Shown in pieces: positions 34,806 to 39,299 of a stretch of DNA of 39,299 nucleotides. The notes under the pieces were generated by a model. The model had not been told where the DNA came from. It ran no database searches and was given only the letters and a program-made list of their open reading frames with translations. Every line of letters starts with the position of its first letter. Position 1 is the stretch's first letter. Origin of the DNA: Flavobacteriaceae bacterium (lineage in GTDB: Bacteria > Bacteroidota > Bacteroidia > Flavobacteriales > Flavobacteriaceae); NCBI GenBank assembly GCA_002694465.1, contig NZMG01000017.1:1-39299 (forward strand). The letters are read 5' to 3'. The translations under genes and the position numbers were made by a program.

Positions 34806-36221
34806 TCACAACTCCCACCCTGCTCTATAGTCACGTTTTACCCAACGGTTGGCTTCCTCCCAATTGGTCACTTTCATATTAGCACCATCCCATAAAATGT
34901 TTTTACGACCTGGGTAGTTGTACGGGTCCCAATCCCCTGCTTTTTTCCCTTCTTTTAGGGTTTTGTATTGGTAGGCTTTAATAGCAAGATTCCCCATAAG
35001 CACAGCTTCGGTTAGAGGTCCGCCATAGGAGAATGGAGAGGATGTTTTTTTGTTTCCGCTTAAAATAGCTTCTACCCACTCCCCTTGGTGGGTGGTAGTA
35101 ACTCTAGGCAAGGTAGGTTGTGGTGGTAAAAAGTGATGCATACGCTCACTAGGTAATAGGCGTGGGTTACCCGAGTAGGTATCGGTCACCATAATGCCAT
35201 CGCTTCCGTGGAAAATACTTCCACCGCCATTTCCGCCTGGGATTTCGCCATCGGCTAGTTCGGGAGGTAAATCGGGCATAATACCACCATCGTACCAATT
35301 TAAAGAAAGGTCGCCGTGCTTTTCGGTATTAAATTTTAAGCGTACCACAGAAGACGGAGGGCAGGCTTCGCTATAATCGGCTTCCACAAAATCTCCCGAC
35401 CAAATCGTGGTACAGCTTGCTTCGGCTTCGTAAGGAAAGCCTAGTTCTAAGGCTTTAAAAGGAGTTTCCATAATGTGGCATCCCATATCGCCCATGGCAC
35501 CCGTTCCAAAATCCCAAAAGCCACGCCATTTAAACGGTAAATAGTTTTCGTTATAGGGTCGCATTTTGGCAGGGCCTAACCATAAATCCCAATCTAAGGT
35601 TTCGGGAATTGGATGCCCTTCTACAATATGCTTAAAGCCTTGTGGCCACACAGGACGGTTGGTCCAGCAATCCACACGGTGTACTTTTCCAATCACGCCA
35701 CCATTTATCCACTCTTGTGCTATACGAATACCATCGCTCGATGCTCCCTGGTTACCCATTTGGGTGACGATGCCTTGCTCATTGGCAATGGTTGCCATCA
35801 TACGGGCTTCGTAAATATTATGGGTTAAGGGCTTTTCTACATAAGCGTGTTTTCCAGCCTTCATAAACGGAATGGCAATGGTGGCATGCGTATGGTCTGG
35901 CGTGGCAACCATGACAGCGTCCATGTCTTTTAAATGGTTGTCGTATAGTTTTCGGAAATCACGATATTTTTTGGCATTGGGATGTGCCTTATAACTATTC
36001 GCCGCGCGAACATCATCCACGTCGCACAAAGCCACAAACTTTACTTTTCCGGTTTCAAATAGTTCATTCACCACACCACCCCCACGGCCTCCCACGCCAA
36101 CAGCACCAATATATAGGGTGTCACTAGGTGCAATATGATTTCCACCCAACACAAAACTGGGAACAATAGTAAAGGCAGCACTTGCTGCGGCAGATTTTTT
36201 AATGAAGGAACGACGTTTCAT
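34806..36221 (-). CDS. Tat-exported Gfo/Idh/MocA-family oxidoreductase
   Basis: 471 residues from ATG 36221, which opens directly with a Tat-type signal (MKRRSFIKKSAAASAAF). A longer frame to 36305 adds 28 residues in front of the signal and is rejected. The Rossmann part has IGAVGVGGRGGG, the family HAYVEKPLTHN motif and TQMGNQGASSDGIRIA; the C-terminal part includes GAMGDMGCHIMETP. Members of this secreted group act on sugars or sugar acids outside the cytoplasm; substrate unknown. TATCTTTA (minus strand, about 36248-36255) is a likely -7 box. Confidence 0.93.
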   Translation of the reverse strand: MKRRSFIKKSAAASAAFTIVPSFVLGGNHIAPSDTLYIGAVGVGGRGGGVVNELFETGKVKFVALCDVDDVRAANSYKAHPNAKKYRDFRKLYDNHLKDMDAVMVATPDHTHATIAIPFMKAGKHAYVEKPLTHNIYEARMMATIANEQGIVTQMGNQGASSDGIRIAQEWINGGVIGKVHRVDCWTNRPVWPQGFKHIVEGHPIPETLDWDLWLGPAKMRPYNENYLPFKWRGFWDFGTGAMGDMGCHIMETPFKALELGFPYEAEASCTTIWSGDFVEADYSEACPPSSVVRLKFNTEKHGDLSLNWYDGGIMPDLPPELADGEIPGGNGGGSIFHGSDGIMVTDTYSGNPRLLPSERMHHFLPPQPTLPRVTTTHQGEWVEAILSGNKKTSSPFSYGGPLTEAVLMGNLAIKAYQYKTLKEGKKAGDWDPYNYPGRKNILWDGANMKVTNWEEANRWVKRDYRAGWEL

Positions 36222-36290
36222 AGAAAATGTGGTTTGGTTAACCTTATAAAGATATAAAAAGATTTGAAAGAAAGTTTCTATCTTCCCCGT

Positions 36291-36728
36291 ATGAAAATAG
36301 TTCAAGCTACCTTTGAAAATGTAAAAGATCTAGCACCCTTGTTTGATGGGTACCGAGTGTTTTATAAGCAGCCATCAGATTTAGAAAAAGCGACCCATTT
36401 TTTAACGCAACGATTTCAGAAAAATGACTCGGTTATTTTTATAGCTTATGAAGGTGCTTCGGCATTGGGATTTACGCAGTTGTATCCCTGTTTTTCTTCG
36501 GTATCCATGCAACGCACGTATATTTTAAATGATCTTTTTGTGACTTCCGAAGCAAGAGGAAAAGGTGTAGGCGAAGCTTTAATGAATAAAGCCAAAGCGT
36601 TTGCTATTTCTGAAGGCGCCAAAGGACTTACCCTAGAAACCGATGTGACCAATCCCGCCCAAAAATTATACGAGCGCTTGGGATGGATAAAAGACACCGA
36701 AGTTTTTCATTATACATGGAAGGTATAA
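36291..36728 (+). CDS. GNAT family N-acetyltransferase
   Basis: 145 residues from ATG 36291 (MKIVQATFENVKDLAPLF). Acetyl-CoA loop EARGKGVGEALMNKA and the C-terminal AQKLYERLGWIKDTEVFHY are typical. The TTG start 27 bp upstream would add residues not seen in the family. Divergent from the Tat oxidoreductase. Substrate unknown. Confidence 0.9.
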   Translation: MKIVQATFENVKDLAPLFDGYRVFYKQPSDLEKATHFLTQRFQKNDSVIFIAYEGASALGFTQLYPCFSSVSMQRTYILNDLFVTSEARGKGVGEALMNKAKAFAISEGAKGLTLETDVTNPAQKLYERLGWIKDTEVFHYTWKV

Positions 36729-36743
36729 GAGGACTATTTTCCC

Positions 36744-36751
36744 TATTTTTG
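36744..36751 (+). promoter_or_regulatory. -7 promoter box of the TPR-trmD transcript
   Basis: TATTTTTG, full match to TAnnTTTG, 19 bp before the ATG of the TPR gene; no TTG at 19 bp upstream. Confidence 0.4.
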
Positions 36752-36770
36752 AACTTTAAATTATAGCACC

Positions 36771-37265
36771 ATGGATCACTTAACAAAACTTGAAGAATTA
36801 CTAGACCAAGCCAATACCGATATTAAAAATGGGTTGTATGATGAAGCAACTAACAAGCTTGAGAAAATTATAAGCATAGACCCTAACTTTGGGAAAGCAT
36901 ACAATCATATGGGGTATCTGTATGAGGTTAAGTTTAAAGATTACGAAAAAGGGGAAACACTTTACAAATTATGTTTAGAGAAAACTCCTATGTATCCTAG
37001 TGTCTATTACAACTATGCCATTTTACTTTCTACACTTGGTAAATATGACGAATTAAAAGAGCTGCTAGATCAAGCCATGAATATCCCTGGAATTACAAAA
37101 TCTACCATTTATAATGAGTATGCTATTATGTATGAACAGCAAGGCAAACTAGATGAAGCCATTGAACACTATCGAAAAGCAGGATTAAATACGCTTGACA
37201 AAGGAGTTCTAGACAGAGCCAAAACCTCTATTGAACGTTGTAAATCTAAAAAAGAATTATTCTAA
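36771..37265 (+). CDS. Tetratricopeptide-repeat protein
   Basis: 164 residues, no signal peptide, made of about four TPR units ([81 protein letters not shown]). Presumably a cytoplasmic scaffold. Its stop shares one base with the trmD start (TAATG), so the two are coupled. Specific partner unknown. Confidence 0.88.
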   Translation: MDHLTKLEELLDQANTDIKNGLYDEATNKLEKIISIDPNFGKAYNHMGYLYEVKFKDYEKGETLYKLCLEKTPMYPSVYYNYAILLSTLGKYDELKELLDQAMNIPGITKSTIYNEYAIMYEQQGKLDEAIEHYRKAGLNTLDKGVLDRAKTSIERCKSKKELF

Positions 37266-37945
37266 TGATGCGATTCGACATCATTACTGTCCTCCCAGAA
37301 TTAATACAATCTCCATTTGAAGCTTCTATCTTAAAACGAGCCATGGAAAAGGAATTGGTGGAAGTTCATTTTCACAATTTACGGGATTATGCCACCAACA
37401 AATACAAGCAGGTAGACGACTACCAGTTTGGCGGTGGTGCAGGAATGGTGATGATGATTGAGCCTATCGATAAATGTATTTCGGGTTTAAAGGCTGAAAG
37501 AGACTACGACGAAATTATCTATATGACACCTGATGGTGAAACCCTAAACCAAGGGATTGCCAACGAACTTTCGTTAAAAGGCAATATGATTATTCTTTGC
37601 GGTCATTACAAAGGTGTCGACCAGCGGGTGCGGGATCATTTTATTACACGAGAGATTTCGGTGGGTGATTATGTGTTGAGTGGTGGTGAATTGGCAGCCG
37701 CTATTTTGTGTGATACGGTTATTCGGTTAATCCCAGGAGTGTTAAGCAACGAAACCAGTGCCTTAACAGATTCTTTTCAAGACGATTTATTAGCCCCGCC
37801 CATTTACACCCGTCCAGCCGAATATAAAGGTTGGAAAGTTCCGGATATTCTCCTTAGCGGACACACAGCAAAAATTGACGAATGGCGCGAAGCCCAATCG
37901 GTAAAAAGAACCGAAGAAAAAAGACCGGATTTACTTAATAAGTAA
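37265..37945 (+). CDS. trmD: tRNA (guanine-N1-)-methyltransferase TrmD
   Basis: Makes m1G37 in tRNAs and so prevents frameshifting. 226 residues, trefoil-knot SPOUT enzyme. Visible motifs: [36 protein letters not shown] and [16 protein letters not shown]. The first ATG is at 37265 with a second in-frame ATG at 37268; either fits. In many bacteria trmD lies just upstream of rplS; here dps is inserted between them. Confidence 0.97.
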   Translation: MMRFDIITVLPELIQSPFEASILKRAMEKELVEVHFHNLRDYATNKYKQVDDYQFGGGAGMVMMIEPIDKCISGLKAERDYDEIIYMTPDGETLNQGIANELSLKGNMIILCGHYKGVDQRVRDHFITREISVGDYVLSGGELAAAILCDTVIRLIPGVLSNETSALTDSFQDDLLAPPIYTRPAEYKGWKVPDILLSGHTAKIDEWREAQSVKRTEEKRPDLLNK

Positions 37946-38052
37946 TCTCTATTCCGTGTTCATTTTATACTATCACAAAAACTTTTTGTTTAAGCAGTTT
38001 ATCATTAATTTTATCTATAGAAAAATGAAGTTGAACTTATTAAATAAAAATT

Positions 38053-38529
38053 ATGAGCGCATTAAATAAAATTGGGCTAGATACCCAAAAAAGTGAAAAA
38101 CTTTCTGAATTATTAAGCGATTTATTATCGAACTACACGATATTTTATCAAAACGTAAGAGGATCCCACTGGAATGTGAAAGGTGAGAAATTCTTCGAAT
38201 TACACTTAAAATTTGAAGAATTGTATAACAACCTATTTTTAAAGATAGATGAAATAGCCGAGCGTATTCTAACCTTAGGGTATGCACCCAATCATAAATC
38301 ATCAGACTATTTAAAAACTTCCTCAATAAAAGAAACAGATGAGGTGAATGACGGATTTAAGGCAGTTGGTAACATTTTAAATTCGTTACAAGAGTTACTT
38401 GTAAAGCAACGAGTAATCTTAGATTTATCTTCTGAAATCAATGACGAAGGAACCAATTCTTTAATGAGCGACTATATCCGTGAGCAAGAGAAACTTGTAT
38501 GGATGTATTCTGCCTTTTTAAATAAATAA
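38053..38529 (+). CDS. dps: Dps-family ferritin-like DNA-protection protein
   Basis: 158 residues. The inter-subunit ferroxidase residues are all present: His39 (GSHWNVKG), His51 (LHLKFEELY), Asp66 and Glu70 (DEIAER). The four-helix bundle ends with YIREQEKLVWMYSAFL. Dps dodecamers oxidise and store iron and protect DNA in stress. The 107-bp upstream gap shows no TAnnTTTG box, in line with possible stress-specific control, but no regulator site is recognised. Confidence 0.95.
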   Translation: MSALNKIGLDTQKSEKLSELLSDLLSNYTIFYQNVRGSHWNVKGEKFFELHLKFEELYNNLFLKIDEIAERILTLGYAPNHKSSDYLKTSSIKETDEVNDGFKAVGNILNSLQELLVKQRVILDLSSEINDEGTNSLMSDYIREQEKLVWMYSAFLNK

Positions 38530-38545
38530 AAAACAGGGATTAAAG

Positions 38546-38575
38546 TTGCAAGAAGTGTAAAATTGTTTATTTTTG
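38546..38575 (+). promoter_or_regulatory. Consensus housekeeping promoter of rplS
   Basis: TTG (38546-38548), exactly 19 bp, then TATTTTTG (38568-38575): the best Bacteroidota-type promoter in the window. Predicted transcript start near 38581, leaving a leader of about 67 nt before the rplS ATG. Confidence 0.8.
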
Positions 38576-38580
38576 CACCC

Positions 38581-38651
38581 ACTTAATCCAACCTCTGGCG
38601 ATATACGTGAATGTTGTTTTAAGCTTAACCATTTTGAAATTAAAATTATGG
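38581..38651 (+). promoter_or_regulatory. Possible rplS leader (ribosomal-protein autoregulation candidate)
   Basis: The roughly 67-nt untranslated leader is long for this genome. CCATTTT (about 38630) can pair with AAAATT-ATGG, which includes the start codon, and TTAAGCTTAA is a 10-bp palindrome just upstream. This arrangement would allow L19 to block its own translation, but no known leader was identified with certainty. Confidence 0.35.
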
Positions 38652-38998
38652 AATCGTTAATTAAATTTGTTCAAGACGAATTTGTAACTAAAAAAGAATT
38701 CCCAGCGTTTTCTGCTGGAGACACCATTACTGTATACTACGAGATTCGTGAAGGTGAAAAAACAAGAACACAGTTCTTTAAAGGTGTTGTTATCCAAGTA
38801 AAAGGAACAGGCCTTACAAAGACCTTTACCATTAGAAAAATGTCTGGAACGGTAGGTGTAGAACGTATATTCCCTATCAATTTACCAACACTTCAAAAAA
38901 TTGAAGTAAACAAAAAAGGTAGCGTACGTAGAAAACGTATCTATTACTTTAGAGGTCTTACTGGTAAAAAAGCTAGAATTAAAGAAAACAAGTATTAA
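38648..38998 (+). CDS. rplS: 50S ribosomal protein L19
   Basis: 116 residues from ATG 38648 (MESLIKFVQDEFVTKKEF). FSAGDTITVYYEI, RTQFFKGVVIQVKG, TFTIRKMSGTVGVERIFPI and the basic C terminus VRRKRIYYFRGLTGKKARI are those of bL19. A longer frame begins at 38573 but that start is inside the -7 box and its extra 25 residues match nothing in the family. Followed by a strong terminator. Confidence 0.98.
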   Translation: MESLIKFVQDEFVTKKEFPAFSAGDTITVYYEIREGEKTRTQFFKGVVIQVKGTGLTKTFTIRKMSGTVGVERIFPINLPTLQKIEVNKKGSVRRKRIYYFRGLTGKKARIKENKY

Positions 38999-39020
38999 GA
39001 TTTTCTATAAAATCACCCTA

Positions 39021-39052
39021 AAAACGGCTCTCTTAAAGGAGCCGTTTTTTTA
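39021..39052 (+). terminator. Intrinsic terminator of rplS
   Basis: AAAACGGCTC / GAGCCGTTTT, 10-bp perfect stem with an 8-nt loop, followed by TTTTTATT. It starts 23 bp after the stop codon. Confidence 0.93.
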
Positions 39053-39299
39053 TTGACAATTGTTAATAACACGAGTTAATAACGTGTTATTATTTAACTA
39101 CTTATAAAATTTGCAGAATTCATTTCTTGTGCTACATTAGCACTATCAAAACGGTTACACAATCGTGGAGATACCATAAAGTAACGTTCTTTATATATCT
39201 TTTTTAATTGCTTAAAACACAAAAACCTCATTGAGACTTCTGTGTATAGATTAAAAAAGAACGAGTGGAATTATTTTTAATGTCAGGTTGGTTTCTAAT
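39053..39299. other. Right-edge non-coding stretch
   Basis: About 250 bp after the rplS terminator with no gene recognised on either strand. It includes the 10-bp inverted repeat TAATAACACG / CGTGTTATTA (39064-39073 and 39083-39092) and the direct repeat GTTAATAAC (39062-39070 and 39075-39083). The rest, to the window end, shows nothing I can support; it may be upstream sequence of a gene beyond the edge. Confidence 0.5.

Noticed and set aside
38573..38647. 25-codon upstream extension of rplS
   Set aside because: It would begin inside the -7 promoter box and is absent from the L19 family.

Overview
The window looks like chromosomal DNA of a marine-type member of the Flavobacteriaceae (Bacteroidota). 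The evidence is low GC, a protein with a type IX secretion (T9SS) sorting tail, a DUF4835/PorD-type protein, a DUF6913 protein known to me only from flavobacteria, the 482-residue form of GAPDH, and recurrent Bacteroidota-type -7 promoter boxes (TAnnTTTG), two or three of them with a TTG/TTTG box 18-19 bp upstream. No rRNA, tRNA, CRISPR array or insertion sequence was seen.

Layout. 1-1246 (-): 5' part of a large secreted repeat protein running off the left edge. 1421-12809 (-): a dense housekeeping run: fabI, recN, DUF4835/porD, coaBC, rpoZ, bamD, dapA, DUF6913, ligA, a LOG-family hydrolase, prmC and a GNAT acetyltransferase. 12839-15362 (+): ribD, an EamA transporter and a YigZ/IMPACT protein, translationally coupled by 1-4 bp overlaps. 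15359-15757 (-): a thioesterase divergent from dnaA. 15967-20031 (+): dnaA, a low-molecular-weight phosphatase, a secreted PQQ-type sugar dehydrogenase and a tetrapyrrole-methylase-fold methyltransferase. 20038-23234 (-): a transglycosylase-like exported protein, then the overlapping set dapF-GNAT-mltG. 23373-26358 (+): an HtrA protease and GAPDH. 26503-27382 (-): a small membrane protein and an SRPBCC protein.

27571-34792 looks accessory. It holds a 1013-residue exported fibre-like protein with an unusually strict 15-residue repeat and a self-cleaving S74 chaperone domain. Immediately downstream is a membrane-spanning TPR/LuxR one-component regulator whose start codon is abutted by a perfect palindrome. 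Then come an unlisted 37-residue membrane peptide, a small HTH protein with operator-like repeats upstream, a solitary PD-(D/E)xK (Mrr-like) nuclease and a lipoprotein. 34806-38998 returns to ordinary genes: a Tat-exported Gfo/Idh/MocA oxidoreductase, GNAT, a TPR protein, trmD, dps and rplS with a clear promoter, leader and terminator.

Functional themes are cell-envelope and DAP/peptidoglycan synthesis (fabI, bamD, dapA, dapF, mltG), genome maintenance (recN, ligA, dnaA, dps), translation (prmC, trmD, rplS) and cofactors (coaBC, ribD). The strongest leads for something little described are the 15-residue-repeat fibre plus transmembrane LuxR pair, the nested symmetric palindrome at 26365-26463, and the promoter boxes lying almost on the start codons of ligA, dapF and ribD.
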